The notes under the pieces are model-generated. The model was not told the DNA's origin. It did no database searches and was given only the letters and a program-made list of their open reading frames with translations. DNA of 33,483 nucleotides, taken from assembly GCA_964613055.1 (NCBI GenBank), contig CAZTGD010000019.1, forward strand, positions 1 through 33,483. Reading direction: 5' to 3'. The stretch is from JAXGMQ01 sp964613055. GTDB taxonomy: Bacteria > Caldisericota > Caldisericia > JAAYUI01. Positions 26,039-33,483 of this stretch are shown in pieces; position 1 is the stretch's first letter; the number at the start of each line of letters is the position of its first letter. A program made the position numbers and the translations under genes.

Positions 26039-27073
26039 ATGAAGCAATTCATATTCCAGAAATCACGTGTAAAGGACCTCCTTTCACACCTGATTGATGA
26101 GTATGGCAATGTCTATGCGCCGAAGGCAAGGGGCAAACACTTTGTCTTTGACCTCATCACTGATCCTTCTCAGGCAGAGTTTGGTTATATCCGCACCATC
26201 CTCCCCCCGAAGAAGTATCTCATGCCAACCGAAGAGAAACTCGTTATCTTCAAACTCGAAGGAGAACCCAGCTTTGATGAAAACATCGATGCACCAAAGC
26301 AGGTCATCGCTGGCGTTCGCCCGGCGGACATCCGCGCCATCGAGCTTCTGGACAAGGTCATGAGTTCAGGTAAACCCGACAGGAACTACAATGCCAGACG
26401 TGAAAACACTATCATCGTTGGCATTGACGGAATCCCTGATGAGTACAGCTACGAAAGCTCAACCATGGACCTTCCACCCAAGTCCGGTTTTGACATCTTT
26501 CTCACCGACCTGGGAAACACAGTTCTGGCTGACGTTGCAACCGATGAAGGCATGGATATTATCAAATCCATCGAGCATGAACCAGCCACATCTGAGCATC
26601 TCGCTTTAAGGGATCAGACAGTGGCTTCCCAGCTTGAGATGTACACCTCAAAGATCGACACACCAGCCAAACTCATCCCTCTTGAGCTTGAGGGAAAGTG
26701 GGACCATCCCGTCTGGGACGAGATGGGTGCCAAGTGTCTCTCATGCGGACAGTGCATCCTCGTTTGCCCAACCTGTTACTGCTTCAACATCACAGACGAA
26801 CTCGCACTCTCTATGAAGGAAGGCTCCCGTGTCAGAAGATGGGACGGCTGTCAGCTTTCTGATTTTGCCCTTGTCGGTCACAACGAGAACTTCAGGGATG
26901 ACGCGGGTGCAAGGGTTCGCCACCGTTTCTACAGGAAGTTCAAGTATCATATAGACGCCTACTCAGAGATCTTCTGCACCGGTTGCGGAAGATGCTGGGA
27001 GACGTGTCCGGCTGATATCAATCTTGTTGACATCGCAAATCGACTGTCTTCCGAGGAGGTGGAATGTGCCTAG
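26039..27073 (+). CDS. hydB: [NiFe] hydrogenase group 3b, beta (iron-sulfur) subunit
   Basis: This 344-residue cytosolic subunit passes electrons between the flavin subunit and the NiFe dimer. It belongs to the HydB/AsrA-like family. Two C-terminal ferredoxin-type clusters are intact: C233, C236, C239, C243 (CLSCGQCILVCP, followed by TCYC) and C313, C316, C319, C323 (CTGCGRCWETCP). As I recall the family, members also carry an N-terminal cysteine set, in a G-V-x-x-C-D motif and a C-x(5)-C-F-C motif. Here the aligned places read GVRPAD (Ala96) and IDGIPDEYSYES (Gly131, Ser137, Glu139), so all four are missing. ATG has GGCAGG upstream. First gene of the operon; its stop overlaps the gamma subunit start by 8 bp. 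Confidence 0.85.
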   Translation: MKQFIFQKSRVKDLLSHLIDEYGNVYAPKARGKHFVFDLITDPSQAEFGYIRTILPPKKYLMPTEEKLVIFKLEGEPSFDENIDAPKQVIAGVRPADIRAIELLDKVMSSGKPDRNYNARRENTIIVGIDGIPDEYSYESSTMDLPPKSGFDIFLTDLGNTVLADVATDEGMDIIKSIEHEPATSEHLALRDQTVASQLEMYTSKIDTPAKLIPLELEGKWDHPVWDEMGAKCLSCGQCILVCPTCYCFNITDELALSMKEGSRVRRWDGCQLSDFALVGHNENFRDDAGARVRHRFYRKFKYHIDAYSEIFCTGCGRCWETCPADINLVDIANRLSSEEVECA

Positions 27074-27893
27074 TTTAACAGATAATTCCTACGTACCCAT
27101 CATCTCAACCATCAAGTCGGTCAGGCAACTCACCCCCACCGAGAAAATGTTTGAGATTGAACTGCCCGAAGGCAAGAGACTCAACCACGATCCAGGGCAG
27201 TTTGTACAGATGCTCGTTCCCGGTGTCGGTGAAGCTCCCATCTCCATCTGTTCATCGCCAACCGACAGAAACTTCCATCTTACCATCCGCAGGGTAGGCA
27301 ATGTAACCACCGCCGTTCATGGCATGAAGGAGGGCGACAAACTCGGTATTCGAGGCTCATTTGGTTGGGGCTTCCCCATGGACAAGATGACCGGCAGTGA
27401 TATCCTCATCATCGCCGGTGGAATCGGTCTCGCTCCTTTGCGTTCTGTCATCCGCTACATCCTCGCCAACCGCGATGAATACGGCAAGTTCACCATCCTT
27501 CACGGCGCACGCACTCCATCCGACAGACTGTTTGCCGATGAACTCGAACAGTGGTCTTCAAGCCCCAGCGTTAATCTACTCGAAACGGTTGATCACCCAG
27601 ACGACAGCTGGGATGGTAACTCTGGCGTCATCACCACCCTGTTCAAAAAGATAGACGTCAACCCCGACAACACATTCGCCCTCATCTGCGGACCTCCCGT
27701 CATGTATCGCTTTGTCATCCTCGAATGCCAGGGCAAGGGTTTGATGGACAACCATATCTTTGTGTCCCTGGAGCGTCATATGAAGTGTGGCATGGGCAAG
27801 TGCGGACACTGCCAGATAAACGGTGTTTACACCTGTCAGCACGGACCGGTGTTTTCTTACACGCAGGTCAAGAACCTTGAGGAGGCACTATGA
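27066..27893 (+). CDS. hydG: [NiFe] hydrogenase group 3b, gamma (FAD/NAD(P)-binding) subunit
   Basis: This 275-residue flavoprotein exchanges electrons with NAD(P)H. It is a ferredoxin-reductase-like protein with an FAD-binding barrel (APISICSSP near residues 57-65, GSFGWGF), a nucleotide-binding motif (IIAGGIGLAPLRSV) and the terminal CGPP motif. A C-terminal [2Fe-2S] site has C241, C246, C249 and C257 (CGMGKCGHCQINGVYTC). The GTG at 27066 is chosen because GAGGAGG lies 6 nt upstream; a TTG 14 codons earlier would lie deep in hydB. Its stop overlaps the delta subunit start by 4 bp (ATGA). NAD versus NADP preference cannot be read safely. Confidence 0.9.
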   Translation: MPSLTDNSYVPIISTIKSVRQLTPTEKMFEIELPEGKRLNHDPGQFVQMLVPGVGEAPISICSSPTDRNFHLTIRRVGNVTTAVHGMKEGDKLGIRGSFGWGFPMDKMTGSDILIIAGGIGLAPLRSVIRYILANRDEYGKFTILHGARTPSDRLFADELEQWSSSPSVNLLETVDHPDDSWDGNSGVITTLFKKIDVNPDNTFALICGPPVMYRFVILECQGKGLMDNHIFVSLERHMKCGMGKCGHCQINGVYTCQHGPVFSYTQVKNLEEAL

Positions 27894-28639
27894 GCAAACC
27901 AAGGATAGCCTTCTTTGATTTCGCATCCTGCGAGGGATGTCAGCTGGAAGCCCTTAACTTTGTTGATGAGTTCCTCGCTCTTCTCGAACACGTTGACATC
28001 GTCAACTTCCGTGAAGCCATGACTGAAGTCGACTGGAACATCGATGTCGCATTCGTTGAGGGCTCTGTCACCCGAGAACAGGACATCTCCAGATTGAAGA
28101 ACATCCGTGAACACGCCGGTAAGGTCATAGCCCTGGGCGCTTGCGCCTGCACCGGTGGTGTCAACGCTATCAAAAACACTCGCCCGCTTGATGACGTTCG
28201 CAGTGACGTATATGGGGACAAGAAGGACTGGTTCCCAACCTTTGCCACTCGACCCATTGACCAAGTGGTCAAGGTTGACGGCTATATCTATGGATGCCCG
28301 ATAGACAGAAATGATTTCCTCAAGAACGTTCAACTCATCCTCATGGGCAAGAAGACCCTCAGGCACAACGACCCCGTGTGCGTTGAGTGCAAACTCAAGG
28401 AGAACGAGTGTCTTCTCTCACTTGGAATACCGTGTATGGGTCCGATCACGCGTGGCGGTTGCGGTGCCATTGACCCCACCTATGGACATCCCTGCACCGG
28501 TTGCAGAGGACTGGTTGATGACCCAAATGTCAACGGAGCAACAGACGTTCTCGCCAAACACGGTCTTACCGTTGACGATATAAAGAGTTACATGTCACTA
28601 TACAACGCATTCAAGGCGGAGGACATCGATGAGCAGTAA
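27890..28639 (+). CDS. hydD: [NiFe] hydrogenase group 3b, delta (small) subunit
   Basis: This 249-residue subunit carries the iron-sulfur chain next to the NiFe site. There is no twin-arginine signal, consistent with a cytosolic group 3 enzyme. The proximal cluster ligands fit C14 and C17 (FASCEGCQ), C85 or C87 (GACACTGG) and C136 (GCPI). Further cysteines C164, C167, C174, C182, C191, C202 and C205 (CVECKLKENEC, PCMGPITRGGCG, PCTGC) would bind the medial and distal clusters. It starts inside the last codons of hydG and ends 11 bp inside hydA, so the four subunits should be translated in step. Confidence 0.93.
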   Translation: MSKPRIAFFDFASCEGCQLEALNFVDEFLALLEHVDIVNFREAMTEVDWNIDVAFVEGSVTREQDISRLKNIREHAGKVIALGACACTGGVNAIKNTRPLDDVRSDVYGDKKDWFPTFATRPIDQVVKVDGYIYGCPIDRNDFLKNVQLILMGKKTLRHNDPVCVECKLKENECLLSLGIPCMGPITRGGCGAIDPTYGHPCTGCRGLVDDPNVNGATDVLAKHGLTVDDIKSYMSLYNAFKAEDIDEQ

Positions 28640-29936
28640 AAACATAGACCTGCACGTCCACCACGTTACCCGTGTAGAGGGTCACGGTGACGTGCTTCTC
28701 AATGTTGCCGATGGCAAGGTTGAGCACGTTTCATTGAACATAGTTGAAGCCCCAAGGTTCTTTGAGGGCATGCTAAAGGGTAGAGCCCACTACGAGGTGC
28801 GTGAGATCGTTTCACGCATCTGCGGTATCTGTGCCTGTGGTCACTCGCTTTCCTCGATCAGGGCGTCGGAGGCGGCACTCGGTGTTGAGCCATCCAATCA
28901 GGTTGTAGACCTGAGGAAGCTCGTACTTTCTGCTGAGAACCTTTCCTCCCACTACCTTCACATCTTCTTCCTCGTAGCCCCTGACCTTTTTGGCGTTGAT
29001 TCGGTCATCCCCCTTACTACCTCCCACAAGGACGTTGTTGTGAAGGCTCTCAAGCTGAAGAAGGTCGCTAACAACATGTCTGATTCCATCGTTGGAAGGC
29101 ACACTCATCCAATCTGCATGGACATAAAGGGTTTCTCCAAACTCCCGACCGTAGAGAAGCTCAAAGACATCCAAAGACAACTCAGAGACTCCATATCAGA
29201 CATCGAGTTCATGATTGACGTTGTCGCATCCGTTGCGGGAAACATCCCCGATTTCACCCGTGAAACCGAGTATGTTTCTCTTGGTCCCATAAACGGCAGT
29301 AATGAATATCCCTTCTATGACGGTGTCATCAATTCTTCTGAGGGCATCACCTACTACCCCGCCGACTACAAGAAGGTCACCAACGAGTTCATCACCCCCG
29401 ACTCCACCGCCAAGCACACCAGGCACAAGAGAGACTCATACATGGTTGGAGCCATGGCGAGGTTCAACAACAACTACGACCTGCTCAGACCAGAGGCAAA
29501 GGCTGTTGCCGAGAAACTCGGCATGAAAGCCCCGTGCCACAATCCGTTCATGATAACCATAGCTCAGCTGGTTGAGACCGTCCACATCACCCATGACGCG
29601 ATTGAACTGCTTGATTCACTCATAAACAGAGGTATTGTTCCAGAGGACTACAGCTACACTCCAAAGGCTGGCAAAGGAACGGGTGCCGTTGAGGTACCTC
29701 GAGGCATTCTTTTTCACAACTACACCTACAACACACACGGCAGGATCGAAGAGGCAGACGCCGTCATCCCCACCACCCAAAACCTTGAAAACATCGACCA
29801 GGACATGAGGGTTCTAACCCCCACCATCCTCGACAAGCCCAAAGAAGAAATTTCACTTCTGCTTCAGATGCTCGTTCGCGCATACGATCCTTGCATCTCC
29901 TGCAGTACACACCAACTTAACGTTAGGTTTGCCTGA
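28629..29936 (+). CDS. hydA: [NiFe] hydrogenase group 3b, alpha (large, catalytic) subunit
   Basis: This 435-residue subunit holds the NiFe(CN)2CO centre that interconverts H2 with protons and electrons. The two cysteine pairs are present: C65/C68 in RICGICACGH (L1) and C422/C425 in DPCISCSTH (L2). The N-terminal RVEGHG motif is conserved. After His428 a 7-residue tail (QLNVRFA) remains; in this family that tail is removed by a dedicated protease after nickel insertion, and such a protease gene starts 3 nt after the stop codon. GGAGG lies 8 nt before the ATG. Subunit order (beta, gamma, delta, alpha) matches the sulfhydrogenase I operon of Pyrococcus (group 3b). Confidence 0.95.
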   Translation: MSSKNIDLHVHHVTRVEGHGDVLLNVADGKVEHVSLNIVEAPRFFEGMLKGRAHYEVREIVSRICGICACGHSLSSIRASEAALGVEPSNQVVDLRKLVLSAENLSSHYLHIFFLVAPDLFGVDSVIPLTTSHKDVVVKALKLKKVANNMSDSIVGRHTHPICMDIKGFSKLPTVEKLKDIQRQLRDSISDIEFMIDVVASVAGNIPDFTRETEYVSLGPINGSNEYPFYDGVINSSEGITYYPADYKKVTNEFITPDSTAKHTRHKRDSYMVGAMARFNNNYDLLRPEAKAVAEKLGMKAPCHNPFMITIAQLVETVHITHDAIELLDSLINRGIVPEDYSYTPKAGKGTGAVEVPRGILFHNYTYNTHGRIEEADAVIPTTQNLENIDQDMRVLTPTILDKPKEEISLLLQMLVRAYDPCISCSTHQLNVRFA

Positions 29937-29939
29937 TAT

Positions 29940-30407
29940 ATGAGCATGCTCGTTGTTGGTTTAGGCAATATACTTCTGAGTGACGAGGGCATCGGCGTTC
30001 ACATAGTAAACGCCCTACGCAACCGTCCCCTTCCACCCAGTGTCACTCTTATGGATGGAGCAACCATTGGCGTTGATCTACTCGATGACATTTTGTCCTC
30101 AGACAGGGTCATCATCGTGGATTCTGCGCGGATGGGTATGAGTGCTGGAGAGCACCGAACATTCACCCTCACCGGAGTTGAGGATTCCATGTTCCCCAAC
30201 TACTCCCTTCATGACATCTCCCTGCCTGAAACACTCAAACTCGGCGAGATTATTGGTTCTCTCCCACCCATAATAATTGTTGGTATCGAACCATCTAGCA
30301 TCGAACCCGGCACAAGGGTTACAGATGCACTCTCAACAAGATTAAACGACTATGTTGATCACGTATGGCAAACTATCCTTGACTTCAATGAGGAGGCAGT
30401 CAATTGA
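29940..30407 (+). CDS. hydrogenase maturation protease (HyaD/HybD/HycI family)
   Basis: This 155-residue endopeptidase would trim the C-terminal tail of the adjacent large subunit once nickel is in place. Residues matching the nickel-sensing site of HybD are E16 (GLGNILLSDEGIGV), an Asp at 61 (IIVDSA) and H91 (YSLHD). The length is typical. It begins 3 nt after the hydA stop and ends with a 4-bp TTGA overlap with the next gene. The general Hyp factors (hypABCDEF) are not in the window and must be elsewhere. Confidence 0.92.
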   Translation: MSMLVVGLGNILLSDEGIGVHIVNALRNRPLPPSVTLMDGATIGVDLLDDILSSDRVIIVDSARMGMSAGEHRTFTLTGVEDSMFPNYSLHDISLPETLKLGEIIGSLPPIIIVGIEPSSIEPGTRVTDALSTRLNDYVDHVWQTILDFNEEAVN

Positions 30408-30805
30408 GTAATAAGATCCTTATCATCGATGATGATCTCGATGTCGTTGAGGCGATGAAGATAGCGCTTGAGTCTGTCGGGTACACCGTGGACAGCGCAC
30501 CTGACGCCGAGGAGGGACTTGACAAGCTCCTCTCGTTTGCACCAGACCTTCTAATCCTTGACGTCATGATGAACACTGACACTGAAGGCTTCAACGCCGC
30601 CTGGGAGATACGCAGTCCAGACCCTAACAGTCGTTTTTCACAGTTCAGGGACATTCCCATCCTCATGATCTCTGCTGTTTCCAGTGAAAAAAAGATGTCC
30701 TTTGACCCAAAACGTGACCAGGACTACCTCCCCGTCAACGACTTTGTTGAAAAACCCATCTCCCCAAAGACCCTCATACAGAAGGTTCAAGGGCTTATCG
30801 GTTGA
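30404..30805 (+). CDS. receiver-only response regulator
   Basis: The 133-residue product is a single CheY-like receiver domain with no output domain. Acidic pocket residues D9-D11, phospho-acceptor D53 (LLILDVMM), a Ser in LMISAVS and the Lys of FVEKP are all present. The loop after D53 is longer than in CheY (NTDTEGFNAAWEIRSPDPNSRF). The TTG start overlaps the protease stop (TTGA) and has GAGGAGG 8 nt upstream. It ends with another TTGA overlap into a histidine kinase, so the two are a coupled pair. It must act through protein contact, perhaps with the kinase or the hydrogenase; this is inference. Confidence 0.88.
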   Translation: MSNKILIIDDDLDVVEAMKIALESVGYTVDSAPDAEEGLDKLLSFAPDLLILDVMMNTDTEGFNAAWEIRSPDPNSRFSQFRDIPILMISAVSSEKKMSFDPKRDQDYLPVNDFVEKPISPKTLIQKVQGLIG

Positions 30806-32595
30806 GTCCTTTTGTATATTTCGCCACCAAATGGAGCGCTTACCCCAAGTTAACTGACAGTCGCTCCCTCATAACTCTCCGATTCTGGGCGGTTGGTCTT
30901 CTCTTTCTGTCCACCACCATCTTCTACTTCTTTGATCTTAACATTTCCTGGATCACATTTCTTATCCTATCTTTTTTTGTCCTTTTTTACAATCTTTTAT
31001 ATCTCATTCTGGTCAATAGGGATTTTAGTTTTCCTACCTTCCTTCAACTCCAGGTCGCTGTTGACTGGTTAGCTCTGTTCTTTGTAGCCATTTACTCTGG
31101 AGGTATTACCAGCCCTGCTATCTACATATTCCCTGTCTACGGAGCCATCTGTGGTTTTGTGCTAAACAGACGCACTCTCGGTTTCTTTTCTACTCTTGGT
31201 ATTGTCCTGATCATCTCCCTGCTTGCCGTTGACATCTTCACATCTGAACCCCTTGGTTACGATTACATCTACAGTGTAGGTTCAACCATTCTCTACTGCA
31301 CGGTTCTTGTCACCATAACGTTCCTATCCTCATGGATATGCGGCAGGCTCAGACGCGAGATAGACACTATAGCCAAGCTTCAGGACAAAATTGACAGGGA
31401 CAATACACGGCTACGTAAGGCATATGATCTTGCAATCAACATGAACGCCGACCTCACTCTTGACGGCACACTAAAGGCTATCACCTCCACTGTCATCACC
31501 GTTCCAAATGTTACCGCCTGTGTCATCCGACTACTCAATGATTACCTTGATTCCATAAGCATCATGGACACTTCAGGTGTATCAGAGGAACACGCAAGAA
31601 GCGAATCGGTAAAACTGGTTGACTGCCCCATTGACCTGCTTGCCATCACCTCCCGCGAACCCGTATACATAGCGAATGTACTTGAGGACACACGTTTTGA
31701 ATACAAGGACGATGCAAGGGCTGAGAACCTCATCTCCATGATAGCCATCCCTCTGATCACCAGGAGCAGACCCATCGGTGTCATCCGCTGTTACACGGGC
31801 GAACCATATCAATTCTCAGACAACGACATCACCTTCCTCAAGACCATCGCCACCAACGCCTCTCTGTCTATCTCAAATTCAATCCAGTATCAGTCCCTTG
31901 AGAAACTCAACAAGACACGTTCAGCTTTCTTGAGGCTCACAACCCACGAACTGCGATCGCCAATGGCCGCAGTTCAATCCATACTCAGGCTCGTACTTGA
32001 TGGTTTCACAGGCAAGATCACCAGGAAACAAAAGAGCCTTTTTGAACGCGCCTACAGACGCATCGACCGTCTTCTGGAACTGGTCTCTGACCTTCTTGAG
32101 CTGGAGGGCTACTCTAACAGGGAGCTTGAATACGGCGAATACAACCTTCGCGATATACTCTCTGAGGTTGTTCGAGACATCTCTCCCAAGTCAGATTCCA
32201 AGGGAATAAGGATGCGTGTGCATATCGCCAAGGGTGATCTGTGCATCCACTGCGACTATGACTCCATTTACCGTCTTCTTGAAAACCTCATCGACAACGC
32301 AGTGAAATACTCCCCTGAGGGTGGCGAAGTCATCATAAACGTTGAGGAGGTAAACGGCATTGTCTCCATCCGTATCACTGATAACGGCATTGGTATCCCG
32401 AAAGAGAGCCTGCCTCATCTGTTCACCGAGTTCTACCGCGCCAGAAACGCTCGCAAGAAGCATGTCCACGGTACTGGTCTTGGGCTTGCAATCTGCAGGA
32501 AGATAGTTCACTCTCACGGTGGATCTATTGTAGCTTTCTCCACACAGGGCAAAGGCACTGTCTTCACTGTTGAACTTCCTCTCAACCATGGCTGA
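30802..32595 (+). CDS. six-TM GAF sensor histidine kinase, cognate to the adjacent receiver
   Basis: The 597-residue membrane kinase has six hydrophobic segments between about residues 22 and 182, a short coiled coil (190-215), a GAF domain (about 220-365), then HisKA with H382 (RLTTHELRSPMAAVQ) and an ATPase domain (NLIDNAVKYS, DNGIGI at 527-532, GTGLGLAI near 557). It is the last gene of the hydrogenase operon and starts with TTG overlapping the stop of the receiver gene. No strong separate ribosome binding site is seen, so translation is probably coupled. The membrane block or the GAF domain could sense redox state or a small ligand; the signal is not identifiable. No terminator was found after it. 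Confidence 0.9.
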   Translation: MSPFVYFATKWSAYPKLTDSRSLITLRFWAVGLLFLSTTIFYFFDLNISWITFLILSFFVLFYNLLYLILVNRDFSFPTFLQLQVAVDWLALFFVAIYSGGITSPAIYIFPVYGAICGFVLNRRTLGFFSTLGIVLIISLLAVDIFTSEPLGYDYIYSVGSTILYCTVLVTITFLSSWICGRLRREIDTIAKLQDKIDRDNTRLRKAYDLAINMNADLTLDGTLKAITSTVITVPNVTACVIRLLNDYLDSISIMDTSGVSEEHARSESVKLVDCPIDLLAITSREPVYIANVLEDTRFEYKDDARAENLISMIAIPLITRSRPIGVIRCYTGEPYQFSDNDITFLKTIATNASLSISNSIQYQSLEKLNKTRSAFLRLTTHELRSPMAAVQSILRLVLDGFTGKITRKQKSLFERAYRRIDRLLELVSDLLELEGYSNRELEYGEYNLRDILSEVVRDISPKSDSKGIRMRVHIAKGDLCIHCDYDSIYRLLENLIDNAVKYSPEGGEVIINVEEVNGIVSIRITDNGIGIPKESLPHLFTEFYRARNARKKHVHGTGLGLAICRKIVHSHGGSIVAFSTQGKGTVFTVELPLNHG

Positions 32596-32851
32596 TTCGA
32601 TCCACATCATTTTTTACCGATCCTCATTATTTTCATTTAACATAAGTATTTATCCTTATTGTCTTTTTACATCTTATCATCTTTGTTTATTTTCATTATA
32701 GTATATAAATCGTTATAAATATATATTGTCGACATATTTGAACCTATTTTGACTTCTCGGGTATTAAATTAAATATATTAACGCGATTTTTTACTGTTTA
32801 ACATTGGCATTTTCCATAAGTTCGGTTGTTGCGTTGACTCGGAGGTTTATC

Positions 32852-33473
32852 ATGAGTAGATTTAGAGTAGTGCTTGTCTTGGGAACAGCCTTTGTCTTGT
32901 TTCTTGTGATCTCTATAATCCCTATTTCGTCTGTCGACAATCAATCATTCAGTTCTCAATCTTTGGAAACAGTGTGGTTTGGCGCTGATGGATCCCCCTA
33001 TATACCTACAGAAAGAATGTATCCAGAAGACATTGTCTTTCCATCTAGTTATTATGATTACGTTTTGACATCATTTGATAGTAATGGTTATCCTCATTAT
33101 CTTTATTACAAATACAATAAGTGTCTATATTCAAGATGGGACGGTTCTCAGTTGGTTAATGTTGAGGGTGAGCCAATAAATAATCATTCAAGCCGAATAA
33201 AATTACCATTTTTGTAGTTATACAATAATGGAAACTTATTTTTGCTTTGATTCATCGAACTATCCTCATTACTCATGTTATGATTGTTATGCAAGGTTTA
33301 ATGGATCTAATTGGGTTTCTGCTTCGAATGAATTTGATGATAGTGATGATGAGATTTATATTGTTGAAAAAGGCAACTATAAGCAATTAATACTTATAGA
33401 TTCAAACGACTCTCCTATAATTTTATCTAACGGCATTATGCACTTGACATACGCAGAATTTTTGTTACTATGA
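32852..33473 (+). pseudogene. frame-disrupted exported repeat protein (propeller-type repeats)
   Basis: Frame A (32852-33217, 121 aa) starts at ATG with GGAGG upstream and has a signal or anchor segment (VVLVLGTAFVLFLVISIIPI). Frame B (33228-33473) continues in the +1 frame. They share a repeat: FDSNGYPHYLYY...LYSRWDGSQLV in A, FDSSNYPHYSCYDCYARFNGSNWV in B, and a further partial unit LIDSNDSPIILSN...LTYAEF. Such units resemble beta-propeller repeats of secreted bacterial proteins. A breaks off after TTTTTG (33209-33214); B also ends shortly after TTTTTG. This suggests one gene split by frameshifts in T-runs, real or from sequencing. The gene is AT-rich compared with its neighbours and runs to the window edge. 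Confidence 0.5.
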
Positions 33474-33483
33474 GGGTATGAAT

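Noticed and set aside
27024..27066. Upstream TTG start for hydG
   Set aside because: It would overlap hydB by 50 bp without a ribosome binding site; GTG at 27066 has GAGGAGG at proper distance.
29252..29266. TTTCACCCGTGAAAC, resembling parS, inside hydA
   Set aside because: It has an extra base in the centre, which breaks the palindrome spacing, and the codons (FTRET) explain it.
1..33483. CRISPR array, rRNA or phage region
   Set aside because: No regularly spaced repeats, no rRNA segments and no phage-like genes were seen.

Overview
The window is a bacterial chromosome segment of moderate GC content with AT-rich spacers. Most genes have GGAGG/GAGGTG-type ribosome binding sites. Contents suggest an anaerobic or facultative, diderm-like bacterium from a poorly sampled lineage: a group 3b type [NiFe] hydrogenase, a MenA/UbiA prenyltransferase, several lipoproteins and very large exported proteins. 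I cannot name the phylum. A copper-amine-oxidase-N type domain on an exported protein is common in Firmicutes and Caldiserica-like genomes, but that is only a weak hint.

Layout. 1-66 may be the tail of an IS200/IS605-like element. 570-5480 holds minus-strand genes: a UbiA/MenA prenyltransferase with a clean terminator, a small lipoprotein, an exported beta-propeller/ASH/copper-amine-oxidase-N protein, and a DUF1858-like protein. 6002-7742 is a plus-strand pair, a YacL-type PIN-TRAM protein and IspD, bracketed by two diverged copies of one non-coding element in inverted orientation (about 5625-5881 and 7743-8165). 8349-17234 is a single minus-strand gene for a 2961-residue secreted, cysteine-rich protein. 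It has a consensus promoter, a leader of about 270 nt, and a terminator with a UUCG loop. Divergent from it is serS. Then follow, on the minus strand, a soluble PAS/GAF histidine kinase, three lipoproteins and tRNA-Ser(UGA). The tRNA ends only 22 nt before the first lipoprotein start, so the two are probably co-transcribed. mnmG (plus strand) ends in a perfect 16-bp parS site, which points to the origin-proximal part of the chromosome.

26039-32595 is one tightly coupled plus-strand operon: the four subunits of a cytosolic NAD(P)-linked [NiFe] hydrogenase (beta, gamma, delta, alpha), its C-terminal maturation protease, a receiver-only response regulator and a six-TM GAF histidine kinase. Every junction from hydG on overlaps or abuts. 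The flavin subunit would exchange electrons with NAD(P)H, the iron-sulfur subunits would wire it to the NiFe site, and the two-component pair is placed to sense or tune this activity. The window ends in an AT-rich, frame-disrupted gene for an exported repeat protein.

Most unusual items: the parS inside the mnmG stop region, the giant secreted protein with its long leader, the hydrogenase beta subunit that has lost four N-terminal cysteines, the two-component pair fused into the hydrogenase operon, the tRNA-lipoprotein transcript, and the inverted elements around the PIN-TRAM/ispD pair.
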